NCBI GenBank assembly: GCA_041302975.1
Contig: JBFYQC010000121.1
Span: 1-6,666 of the forward strand
Length of the DNA: 6,666 nt
Direction: 5' to 3'
From: UBA6183 sp041302975
GTDB lineage: Bacteria > Bacteroidota > Bacteroidia > UKL13-3
In this document: positions 1 to 5,720 of the stretch, in pieces
Numbering within the stretch: the first letter of the stretch is position 1
How the letters are laid out: every line of letters starts with the position of its first letter
Notes under the pieces: generated by a model
The model's database searches: none
Told to the model about the DNA's origin: nothing
Seen by the model: the letters and a program-made list of their open reading frames with translations, nothing else
Program-made: the position numbers and the translations under genes

Positions 1-200
1 TTAATCCACCTGATGCTTGTATTTTGGCAGTAGGTGCAGCTAAAGAAACCGTGATTGTAGAAAACGGCCAAATGAAAGTAGCCAATGTAATGAAGGTTAC
101 CTTAAGCTGCGACCACCGCGTGGTGGATGGTGCAGTAGGTTCGGCTTTCTTAAAAACATTAAAAGAACTTTTAGAAAATCCGGTTAAATTGTTGGTATAA
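1..200 (+). CDS. pdhC: Dihydrolipoamide acyltransferase (E2), probably of pyruvate dehydrogenase; 3' end only
   Basis: This is the last 65 codons (frame from base 3, TAA at 198-200) of a 2-oxoacid dehydrogenase E2 gene; the start lies outside the window. E2 transfers the acetyl group from lipoyl-lysine to CoA and forms the core of the complex in the cytoplasm. The visible part is the C-terminal catalytic domain. It contains SCDHRVVDGAVG (codons around 108-140), whose His and Asp are the established active-site residues of the chloramphenicol-acetyltransferase-like fold. Before it comes ACILAVGAAKE, a strand conserved in the family, and the protein ends in LLENPVKLLV. The sequence around the motif favours a pyruvate dehydrogenase E2 over a 2-oxoglutarate dehydrogenase E2, which usually has DHRLIDG. 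The lipoyl and E1/E3-binding domains are not visible, so the substrate is an inference. A strong terminator follows within 25 bases, so this is the last gene of its transcript. Confidence 0.9.
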   Translation, partial: NPPDACILAVGAAKETVIVENGQMKVANVMKVTLSCDHRVVDGAVGSAFLKTLKELLENPVKLLV

Positions 201-221
201 CATCAACCATTAAAAAATAGT

Positions 222-254
222 AAAGCCATGTTGTAAACACAGCATGGCTTTTTT
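222..254 (+). terminator. Intrinsic terminator of the E2 gene
   Basis: The arms AAAGCCATGTTGT (222-234) and ACAGCATGGCTTT (239-251) pair over 13 bp with one G-U pair around an AAAC loop. The right arm runs into six T residues ending at 254. It lies 21 bases after the E2 stop codon on the same strand. Stem plus T-run is the classic Rho-independent form. It separates the E2 transcript from rho downstream. Confidence 0.88.
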
Positions 255-332
255 ATATAAAAATGGGTAAGCTTAATGTGATTATACATGTTATCATCTA
301 GTAACCTAAAAATCAATCAACAAGAAAATTAT

Positions 333-362
333 TTTGCTTATTCAATTTTATTTTTACCTTGC
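333..362 (+). promoter_or_regulatory. Weak candidate promoter for rho
   Basis: TTTG at 333-336 is followed after 18 bases by TACCTTGC at 355-362. This partly matches the Bacteroidota pair TTTG / TAnnTTTG; the last two bases of the -7 box differ. It would give a leader of about 110 bases before the rho ATG at 478. The region is A/T-rich, so chance matches are likely. It is listed because rho must start somewhere after the terminator at 222-254 and no better match was seen in the gap. Confidence 0.22.
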
Positions 363-477
363 AGTCGGAAATTCTTCCATTGCTCTAACACATTCCATAA
401 AAAGCTTTTAGGTGTATTAAAGGAAACAGTGCAAGGCAAAGCAATCAAACAAGATCTTATTAATTTAATTTTTTTTG

Positions 478-2139
478 ATGTACAGTAAAACTACGTTATC
501 CGATATGATAATTTCGGAACTACGCGAGGTGGCGCTTTCGCTTAACATACCAGGTGTTGATGCGATGAGCAAAGAAGAACTTATTAATGCAATTACAGCT
601 CAACAGCAATTGCTTGAACAAATAAAAATGAACGAAAATACAAATACCCCCGGTGCTGATGATGCACCAAAAAAACGCAGAGGCCGTCCTAAAAAAGGAG
701 ATGATAAAATAGTAAGCGAAGAAAGAATGATGGACACTTCATCGGAAAGCTTACTTGATGATATTGATTTTACACCAGCTCCTGTTACAGAAACCAAACA
801 AGAAGAGGAACAACAACAACCTCAACCGGTTTTGGAAACGCAACAAGCTCCGCAAAATAGTGTTGAAGAAACACCGGTGAGTAACGAAAGTGAAAACAAT
901 AACGGCTCAAACAACCCACAAAACAATCCGAACAACGGAAATAATAATTGGAAAGAAAAACGCAACAACGAGCGTAACGAACGCAACGAGCGCATTCAAC
1001 AACAACAAGCATTATTGCAAGAGCTGGAAGGTATTGTAAGCAGCGAAGGCGTTTTAGAAACCATGCTTGATGGTTACGGTTTTTTACGTTCGAGCGATTA
1101 TAACTATCAGCCATCTCCGGATGATGTTTATGTATCACCATCGCAAATAAAATTGTTGGGATTAAAAACAGGTGATACCGTTCGTGGTACCATTCGCCCT
1201 CCAAAAGAAGGCGAAAAATACTTTGCATTAATTAAAGTAGAATCGGTGAACGGGCGCAGTGCAGCAGAAATTAGAGACCGCGTAGCATTTGAACACTTAA
1301 CACCTCTTTTCCCTGATGAAAAATTAAACTTATCAAAAAATGCGGTTTCATATTCAACCCGTATAATAGATTTAATTGCACCCATTGGTAAAGGTCAACG
1401 TGGTTTAATTGTGGCTCAACCTAAAACAGGTAAAACCATTTTATTAAAAGACATTGCCAATGCCATTGCCAAAAACCATCCTGAGGTTTATTTAATTATT
1501 TTATTGATTGATGAACGTCCGGAAGAGGTTACCGACATGCAACGCAGTGTGCGCGCAGAGGTGGTTGCAAGTACATTTGATGAACCGGCAGAAAAACACG
1601 TTAAACTAGCCAATATTGTTTTAGAAAAAGCAAAACGTATGACCGAGTGCGGGCATGACGTTGTAATTTTATTAGACTCTATTACACGTATGGCACGCGC
1701 ATTTAATACGGTACAACCTGCATCGGGTAAAATATTATCAGGTGGTGTTGATGCCAATGCATTGCACAAACCAAAACGCTTTTTTGGTGCGGCACGTAAA
1801 ATTGAAAATGGTGGTTCATTAACCATTATTGCTACTGCTTTAACCGAAACAGGAAGTAAAATGGATGAGGTAATTTTTGAAGAGTTTAAAGGTACTGGTA
1901 ACATGGAACTTCAACTCGATAGAAGGTTGGCCAACAAACGTATTTACCCTGCTATTGACATTGTGGCAAGTAGCACCAGACGTGAAGACCTATTGATGGA
2001 CAAAGCTACTTTACAACGTGTGTGGGTATTGCGTAACCACATTGCCGACATGAACGCTGAAGAGGCTATGGATGTATTGTTGAAAAATATGAAAAACACC
2101 AATAGCAACGAAGAATTCTTGGCATCGATGAATGGATAA
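478..2139 (+). CDS. rho: Transcription termination factor Rho
   Basis: Rho is a hexameric RNA-dependent ATPase that loads on C-rich nascent RNA and dissociates transcription complexes. I use the ATG at 478 (553 aa); the TTG at 475 is also in frame but is less likely. Residues 1-47 are an N-terminal helical Rho_N-type segment. Residues about 50-178 are a low-complexity insertion with a basic KKRRGRPKKG patch (65-74), an acidic/Gln stretch, an Asn-rich stretch and an Arg/Glu/Asn repeat. The RNA-binding cold-shock-like domain follows (about 180-258), with DGYGFLRS. The ATPase domain has Walker A QPKTGKT (314-320, Lys319), Walker B VVILLDSITRMARAFN, the Q-loop LSGGVDANALHKPKRFFGAA and the R-loop region EEFKGTGNMELQLDRR. 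All core motifs are intact. The protein is longer than the 419-aa E. coli Rho because of the insertion, which is usual in Bacteroidota. The gene seems monocistronic, with A/T-rich sequence and no Shine-Dalgarno before the start. Confidence 0.98.
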   Translation: MYSKTTLSDMIISELREVALSLNIPGVDAMSKEELINAITAQQQLLEQIKMNENTNTPGADDAPKKRRGRPKKGDDKIVSEERMMDTSSESLLDDIDFTPAPVTETKQEEEQQQPQPVLETQQAPQNSVEETPVSNESENNNGSNNPQNNPNNGNNNWKEKRNNERNERNERIQQQQALLQELEGIVSSEGVLETMLDGYGFLRSSDYNYQPSPDDVYVSPSQIKLLGLKTGDTVRGTIRPPKEGEKYFALIKVESVNGRSAAEIRDRVAFEHLTPLFPDEKLNLSKNAVSYSTRIIDLIAPIGKGQRGLIVAQPKTGKTILLKDIANAIAKNHPEVYLIILLIDERPEEVTDMQRSVRAEVVASTFDEPAEKHVKLANIVLEKAKRMTECGHDVVILLDSITRMARAFNTVQPASGKILSGGVDANALHKPKRFFGAARKIENGGSLTIIATALTETGSKMDEVIFEEFKGTGNMELQLDRRLANKRIYPAIDIVASSTRREDLLMDKATLQRVWVLRNHIADMNAEEAMDVLLKNMKNTNSNEEFLASMNG

Positions 2140-2172
2140 GTTTTAATTATTGATAGCTAAATTAAAAATGAG

Positions 2173-2202
2173 TTTTTGATAATGGGGTAAGAGTTAACTT
2201 CG
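2173..2202 (+). promoter_or_regulatory. Candidate promoter of the peroxiredoxin gene
   Basis: TTTTTG at 2173-2178 and TAACTTCG at 2195-2202 resemble the -33 (TTTG) and -7 (TAnnTTTG) boxes of Bacteroidota sigma factor. The spacer is 16 bases, a little short for the phylum, and the -7 box has one mismatch (C for T). A transcript starting a few bases downstream would have an A-rich leader of about 25 bases before the ATG at 2235. The site lies in the 95-base gap after rho, so peroxiredoxin need not depend on rho transcription. Confidence 0.45.
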
Positions 2203-2234
2203 CACCATTACATTAAAATAACAAATTAAATAAT

Positions 2235-2879
2235 ATGACAATGTTAGTAGGAAAAAAAGCACCTTCGTTTAAAGCTTCTGCCGTGGTTAACGGTGGTGAG
2301 TTTGTTGAAGATTTCTCGTTAGAGCAATTTATTGGTAAAAAACATGTGGTATTTTTCTTTTACCCGTTAGATTTCACTTTTGTTTGCCCTACAGAAATCA
2401 TTGCTTTCCAACGCAGAATGGAAGAATTTGAAGCCCGCAATGTAGCAGTTGTAGGTTGCTCAATCGATTCTAAATTTAGCCATTGGGCTTGGTTAAATAC
2501 CCCACAAAACGATGGTGGTATTCAAGGTGTAAAATATCCATTGGTAGCTGATGTAAACAAAACCATTGCATTAAACTATGGTGTATTGGCAGGCCATTAC
2601 AATTACGATGACAACGGTGATATGTTATGGATTGGCAACCAAGGTGAAGACAGCGTTGCTTACCGTGGTTTATTCTTAATCGACAAAAACGGTATTGTTC
2701 GTCACCAAGTGGTTAACGATTTACCATTAGGCCGCAGCGTTGATGAGACTTTACGTATGGTTGATGCATTACAATACTTTGAAGAAAACGGAGAGGTTTG
2801 TCCTGCTGATTGGAACAAAGGAAAAGACGGCTTAAAAGATACCGCTGAAGGTATTGCCAGCTACCTAGCTACACACTAA
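2235..2879 (+). CDS. Typical 2-Cys peroxiredoxin (AhpC/Prx1 type)
   Basis: This cytoplasmic thiol peroxidase (214 aa) reduces hydrogen peroxide and organic hydroperoxides; the resulting disulfide is reset by thioredoxin or an AhpF-like reductase. The peroxidatic cysteine is Cys51 in PLDFTFVCPTE, with Pro44 and Thr48 of the active site (PxxxTxxC). The resolving cysteine is Cys189 in GEVCPADW, and the active-site Arg is probably Arg144 in AYRGLF. Compared with classical Prx1, about 13-15 extra residues lie between YGVL (115-118) and AYRG. They are rich in Tyr, Asp, Asn and Gly. The helix motif usually written GGLG is GGIQ here (94-97), and the C-terminal YF pair is replaced by YL near the end. 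ATG at 2235 is chosen; the second Met two codons later would serve as well. It has its own promoter candidate and a strong terminator, so it is probably monocistronic. No reductase gene is nearby. Confidence 0.96.
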   Translation: MTMLVGKKAPSFKASAVVNGGEFVEDFSLEQFIGKKHVVFFFYPLDFTFVCPTEIIAFQRRMEEFEARNVAVVGCSIDSKFSHWAWLNTPQNDGGIQGVKYPLVADVNKTIALNYGVLAGHYNYDDNGDMLWIGNQGEDSVAYRGLFLIDKNGIVRHQVVNDLPLGRSVDETLRMVDALQYFEENGEVCPADWNKGKDGLKDTAEGIASYLATH

Positions 2880-2899
2880 TTTTTTAGTAATATATTTTT

Positions 2900-2930
2900 A
2901 AAAGCCTCCAATAACATTGGGGGCTTTTTT
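2900..2930 (+). terminator. Terminator after the peroxiredoxin gene, probably bidirectional
   Basis: AAAAGCCTCCAAT (2900-2912) and ATTGGGGGCTTTT (2916-2928) form a 13-bp stem with one G-U pair and a 3-base loop, followed by T residues to 2930 on the plus strand. On the minus strand the same stem ends in TTTTA. It lies 20 bases after the peroxiredoxin stop and 28 bases beyond the higA stop, between two convergent units. It can therefore end both transcripts. Confidence 0.88.
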
Positions 2931-2958
2931 GTGGGGTGATGTTGGGTTGAATTAATGT

Positions 2959-3285
2959 TTATGCTAATTCAACAAAATTATCCTTGAGCTTTACATTGAA
3001 ATGAATTTCTGCTTTTAATGCTTTAAATACTTTTAAAATAGTGGCAACAGTAGCGCTATTGGCACTAGATTCTAATTTGGATATTTGAGCCTTTTGCACA
3101 CCTACCAACTTACCCAATTCTTCCTGTGTTAAATTTCGCTCTTGCCTTGCTGCTTTTATCATTTTCCCTAACACATCCATGCTGAGTTCATACTCATAAC
3201 TATCACGTTCCTTCGAACCTACCTTACCGATGTACTTATCCTTCATTTCGGCAAGTGTTTGTGTTTTTACTTTTTTGGTGGCCAT
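2959..3285 (-). CDS. higA: HigA-type XRE-family antitoxin
   Basis: This 108-aa protein is the antitoxin and likely transcriptional repressor of a HigBA-type module. Residues about 38-92 form a lambda-repressor-like (HTH_3/XRE) domain. The helix-turn-helix is LTQEELGKLVGVQKAQISKLE-like at 52-72, preceded by MIKAARQERN and followed by ATILKVFKALKAEIHF. The first 35 residues are charged and hydrophilic, and the tail after 95 is short. In HigA proteins these parts usually hold the toxin-binding surface. The ATG at 3285 lies 7 bases after the toxin stop, so toxin and antitoxin share one transcript with the toxin first, the order typical of HigBA. By family knowledge the antitoxin binds the palindrome at 3662-3681 and represses the operon; this is inferred from position. 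The terminator at 2900-2930 ends the unit. Pairing with this toxin is secure from order and spacing; which targets it protects is unknown. Confidence 0.9.
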   Translation of the reverse strand: MATKKVKTQTLAEMKDKYIGKVGSKERDSYEYELSMDVLGKMIKAARQERNLTQEELGKLVGVQKAQISKLESSANSATVATILKVFKALKAEIHFNVKLKDNFVELA

Positions 3286-3292
3286 TGTTATG

Positions 3293-3625
3293 CTATTTAT
3301 TGTCGAAATATTTTTCTCTTAATTTTATTGCACGCCTAATTTCATTAGCAGGTACTTTATCAACCTTTTTGATAAAGCCGTGCGTTGCAATTACAAGTGT
3401 ATCTTTACTTTCTGTTTTGTCCCAAAAAGCTAACAGTCGTATCTGTATTCCGGCAAACTTTGTTCTAAATTCCCAAATATCACCTTGCAGTTTTTTAAAA
3501 AGCTTCGGGTCATTTGTATGTTCGGCTAAGTCGATGTTATATAGAATTTTCTTGATTGTTTTTAAATCAAGCTTTGCTATAAACTCATCTGCTTCATCAA
3601 GAAATTTCGTTTCAAAATATCTCAT
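3293..3625 (-). CDS. higB: HigB-type toxin (RelE/ParE superfamily, phage Gp49-like)
   Basis: This is a 110-aa toxin of the RelE/ParE fold. Most HigB-like members are ribosome-dependent mRNA endonucleases, but activity here is inferred. The sequence follows the Gp49-like (PF05973) pattern. A helical hairpin (about 10-45) is followed by LFKKLQGDIWEFR (42-54), then IRLLAFWDK (62-70), a strand TLVIATHGF (76-84), and the basic segment IKKVDKVPANEIRRA (85-99) before a C-terminal helix ending in KLREKYF. The conserved Arg54 and Arg63, together with the His82/Lys86-Lys87 cluster, are candidate catalytic or RNA-contacting residues. The length is usual for the family and no disruption is seen, so the toxin is probably functional. 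The ATG at 3625 is the first in frame after the promoter, leaving a leader of roughly 18 bases. The stop at 3293-3295 is 7 bases before the antitoxin ATG, which suggests coupled translation. Confidence 0.9.
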   Translation of the reverse strand: MRYFETKFLDEADEFIAKLDLKTIKKILYNIDLAEHTNDPKLFKKLQGDIWEFRTKFAGIQIRLLAFWDKTESKDTLVIATHGFIKKVDKVPANEIRRAIKLREKYFDNK

Positions 3626-3648
3626 ACAAGGTTAAAGGTTACACGACA

Positions 3649-3679
3649 CAAATATAAAAATAGTTTCTATATTTAGAAA
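3649..3679 (-). promoter_or_regulatory. Promoter of the higBA operon
   Basis: Read on the minus strand, TTTC (3679-3676) and TATATTTG (3656-3649) are separated by exactly 19 bases. The -7 box is a perfect TAnnTTTG, and the -33 box has one mismatch to TTTG. The spacing and boxes fit the Bacteroidota housekeeping consensus well. The -7 box ends 23 bases upstream of the toxin ATG. This is the best promoter match in the window. Confidence 0.7.
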
Positions 3680-3681
3680 CT
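3662..3681. promoter_or_regulatory. Palindromic operator of the higBA operon
   Basis: AGTTTCTA (3662-3669) and TAGAAACT (3674-3681) are perfect 8-base inverted arms around a 4-base centre. The palindrome covers the -33 box and most of the spacer of the higBA promoter. Binding there would block RNA polymerase. XRE-family antitoxins typically bind such sites, so HigA or the HigBA complex is the likely ligand. Binding itself is an inference from position and symmetry. Confidence 0.68.
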
Positions 3682-3773
3682 TTAAGGTCGTAATAAAAAC
3701 AATACTTCTATCCTAAAATCTACTCTAATGGCAATTGGGCTCTAGTGAACAGAGATGTTGGACGAATACGGTA

Positions 3774-4301
3774 TTAATTATCTTGTTTACGTAGAACAAA
3801 ATTGGCTTTGCATTTGTAAAACTTATAGTCATTAGGGAAGTTTCTGAACAACAGATAAGCATTACAAGTACCTACTATTTCTCCTGCCCTGTTGAATTTC
3901 GATTCTAAAATAGTGATGCTTCCGGTGTCATTTTGTAAATTAATGAAACACGAATCCTCTGAGTTGTTTAACCCAATAGGTAATAATTTAGTAAATGTTA
4001 TTGTGGTATTTGATGTGGTTACGTTGCCAATAACACAGGGTAAAATTTTCAATCCGTTTGATGAGTTAGTGCAGTAATGAAAGTTGAAACTATTTTCGGC
4101 TGACTTAAGTAAATAGTATGATTCCGGTGGATGCCAAAAATTCGTGTCCAAATCATCGTGATTGGATAAAATTTGCGGGTTTGAATATTGAATAACATAT
4201 TTTCCCTCACTTAAAACTGCAAGCGAGTCGTCTATTCGGCAACCATTCAAACAGATGATTATGCCTAATAAAAAAGCAAACTTTATTTTGTAGGGTTTCA
4301 C
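3774..4301 (-). CDS. Small predicted lipoprotein, function not recognised
   Basis: This 175-aa exported protein belongs to no family I recognise. It begins with a type II (lipoprotein) signal: a basic n-region (KPYKIK), a hydrophobic core FAFLLGIIICL, and the lipobox LNGC with the lipidated Cys at 21. It should therefore be a lipoprotein of the cell envelope. The start is GTG at 4301. No ATG or TTG lies in frame upstream before a stop, and the mature region has no Met. After residue 27 the sequence alternates hydrophobic and polar residues (for example YVIQYS, TTITFTKLL, AYLLFRNF, ANFVLRK), suggesting a small all-beta domain. Five further Cys (77, 89, 118, 146, 164) could form disulfides after export. 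Gaps of 160 and 148 bases separate it from its neighbours, so an operon with either is doubtful. No clear promoter or terminator was found. The reading frame is believable because signal, length and composition agree. Confidence 0.75.
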   Translation of the reverse strand: MKPYKIKFAFLLGIIICLNGCRIDDSLAVLSEGKYVIQYSNPQILSNHDDLDTNFWHPPESYYLLKSAENSFNFHYCTNSSNGLKILPCVIGNVTTSNTTITFTKLLPIGLNNSEDSCFINLQNDTGSITILESKFNRAGEIVGTCNAYLLFRNFPNDYKFYKCKANFVLRKQDN

Positions 4302-4353
4302 TTTACAAAAAGATATTAGCGTAATGAAAACGCTGTGGGTTGATTTTTAGTGT

Positions 4354-4417
4354 AACACGGCTGGGTTGTTGTGGGTTGCAATTATCGCTAACAAAATTCG
4401 CCCACGCTGGAGCTGTT
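4354..4417. repeat. Imperfect palindrome between two accessory genes (repeat-like element)
   Basis: Nested inverted arms are AACA..GCT (4354-4362) with AGCTGTT (4411-4417), GTGGG (4371-4375) with CCCAC (4401-4405), and AATT (4380-4383) with AATT (4395-4398). Asymmetric unpaired spacers lie between the stem segments and an 11-base loop closes it. It is more GC-rich than the flanks. The 9-mer TGTGGGTTG occurs inside it (4370-4378) and again just outside (4334-4342). Stem blocks with asymmetric bulges are seen in integron attC sites and in REP/MITE-type repeats, but no canonical attC R-box pair is present. Whether it is repeated in the genome cannot be seen here. Confidence 0.45.
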
Positions 4418-4427
4418 ATTTATTAAT

Positions 4428-4456
4428 AAAAAAACAAGCACTGCTTTAGCTATGCT
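4428..4456 (-). terminator. Weak candidate terminator after the metallopeptidase gene
   Basis: On the minus strand AAGCA (4456-4452) pairs with TGCTT (4440-4436) across an 11-base gap, and a run of seven T residues follows (4434-4428). It starts 5 bases after the metallopeptidase stop codon. The stem is only 5 bp, so it is a weak candidate supported mainly by the T-run and its position. Confidence 0.3.
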
Positions 4457-4461
4457 TTTGG

Positions 4462-5619
4462 TTATTTAGTTCTATAAACATACCCATTGAGTTTTTTTCT
4501 GAACGCTTTCTCCAAATTCCTTTTGCTCAGTTTAGTAATTTCAGTAAGGATTGTTATCATTTCTTTATAAGACTTTGTATTAGACTCAATAAGTATTTTC
4601 AACCCTTGATAACCCTTCGCCTCATATACAATTTCCGCTAAAGCAGATCCAACAGGGTAAGCAGTTTGATACCCATTCCATGATGCTGCATCGTTCAATA
4701 AATTATCAAATGTGTAAGTTGGCTTTTGATTTAGGTAGTCGTTAGCAAGTTTACTGATTTGAGTTTTGTATTTTTCTGTACCGTATTCCCCTAAAAAACA
4801 AGCTAACCCTTCCTCTACCAAATAACCTATACTATCTGAATTAACAGTGTAGAAAATCATGTGCATGAATTCGTGTGGGTAATATTCTGAATTGTTTGAT
4901 GAATAAATTTCTTTACGCCATTTTATTGTGAGCCCCCTTGTGTAGTTCAAATAATAATATTCATATCCAAAAAGTTCACCCATTTCATCGGCATTATTAC
5001 ATATAAAGTAAGTAAATGTATCAACGTTTTTAACATTGAGAATTTGGGCAATTGAATCGCAGTGCCTGATGGCTTTTTCGGCAAGCTCTTCATTAAATAG
5101 ATAATCCTTAGAAAATTGATATTTCAAGTATTTATACGCCTTTGTGTTCCAATTATTGGTGTAATCAACAATTGTGTTTTGAAGTACCCAACTTCCGTTT
5201 TCTAATACCGCATTTAGATTCAAGATGGTAAGAAGTTTATCAGGGGTTTCTTCGTTTTTAACTAAAGCAACGCGCAAAAGATACTTATCATTAGATTGGG
5301 GTTCGATTGTTAAAATGAATGGTTTCCAAATAGTAAAAATGGTTTGCGGATCGGCACCTAAATTGTATAACGGTGTATAAAACAATGCGATGTTTCCTTT
5401 GTAGCCTTTACTTTGTTCTAATTTATTCCAATTCGTATTATATCTGATTGAATCAGGTCTTGTTTGTAAGTAGTTTTTAAATACGGTATAAATCTCTCCG
5501 ATATCTTTATCTGTGGTATCTACACGACCACTGATATAAACATCAATACTATCAGGTTTGATTTGGCCGTAGCTGATGTAAGTTAGAAAGATTAGAGTTA
5601 AAAAAAGTAATTGTTTCAT
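4462..5619 (-). CDS. Exported HExxH zinc metallopeptidase (peptidase MA-like)
   Basis: This 385-aa protein has a clear signal peptide, KQLLFLTLIFLTYISYGQ, with cleavage probably near residues 18-20 and no lipobox Cys. It should be periplasmic or secreted. The zinc site is HEFMH at 249-253 (zinc ligands His249 and His253, catalytic Glu250). LVEEGLACFLG follows at 267-277, where Glu270 is the likely third ligand, as in the EGLA motif of gluzincins (MA clan). Residues about 25-170 form a separate N-terminal region of mixed strands, with WKPFILTIEP and NGSWVLQNTIVDY, which I do not recognise. Residues about 170-245 lead into the catalytic domain in the way common to MA-like peptidases. The C-terminal part (about 320-380) is helical and ends in a basic segment. 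All metal-site residues are present, so it is probably active; the substrate is unknown. It stands alone, with about 200 bases to ftsK upstream and 160 to the lipoprotein gene downstream. Confidence 0.85.
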   Translation of the reverse strand: MKQLLFLTLIFLTYISYGQIKPDSIDVYISGRVDTTDKDIGEIYTVFKNYLQTRPDSIRYNTNWNKLEQSKGYKGNIALFYTPLYNLGADPQTIFTIWKPFILTIEPQSNDKYLLRVALVKNEETPDKLLTILNLNAVLENGSWVLQNTIVDYTNNWNTKAYKYLKYQFSKDYLFNEELAEKAIRHCDSIAQILNVKNVDTFTYFICNNADEMGELFGYEYYYLNYTRGLTIKWRKEIYSSNNSEYYPHEFMHMIFYTVNSDSIGYLVEEGLACFLGEYGTEKYKTQISKLANDYLNQKPTYTFDNLLNDAASWNGYQTAYPVGSALAEIVYEAKGYQGLKILIESNTKSYKEMITILTEITKLSKRNLEKAFRKKLNGYVYRTK

Positions 5620-5688
5620 GTTTAGGCATGTTGGTTATTGTTTAAAAACTGATTCTTGCTTCTTACTAGCAATTTACATTTTTATTTT

Positions 5689-5696
5689 CAAACGTA
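5689..5696 (-). promoter_or_regulatory. Candidate -7 box for the metallopeptidase gene
   Basis: On the minus strand TACGTTTG is a perfect match to the Bacteroidota -7 consensus TAnnTTTG, 69 bases upstream of the ATG at 5619. No TTTG-like -33 box is found about 19 bases further upstream. The call therefore rests on the -7 box and its position in the only non-repeat part of the gap. Confidence 0.35.
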
Positions 5697-5720
5697 ACCA
5701 AATACTCAATGTTAAGTTAA

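Noticed and set aside
288..488. 66-codon plus-strand open frame between the E2 terminator and rho
   Set aside because: It overlaps the rho start in another frame, has A/T-driven composition with no domain or signal peptide, and resembles no leader peptide I know.
785..1228. Minus-strand frame of 147 codons inside rho
   Set aside because: It is antisense to the low-complexity insertion of rho, with Cys/Arg/Tyr-rich nonsense composition; it is a shadow of the real gene.
3255..3635. Plus-strand frame of 126 codons across higB and the higA start
   Set aside because: It is antisense to an intact toxin with clear family motifs; its hydrophobic and Ser-rich look comes from the complement of Lys/Glu-rich coding.
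3731..3758. CTCT...AGAG inverted repeat downstream of the lipoprotein gene as a terminator
   Set aside because: The stem is only 4-5 bp and no T-run follows on the minus strand.
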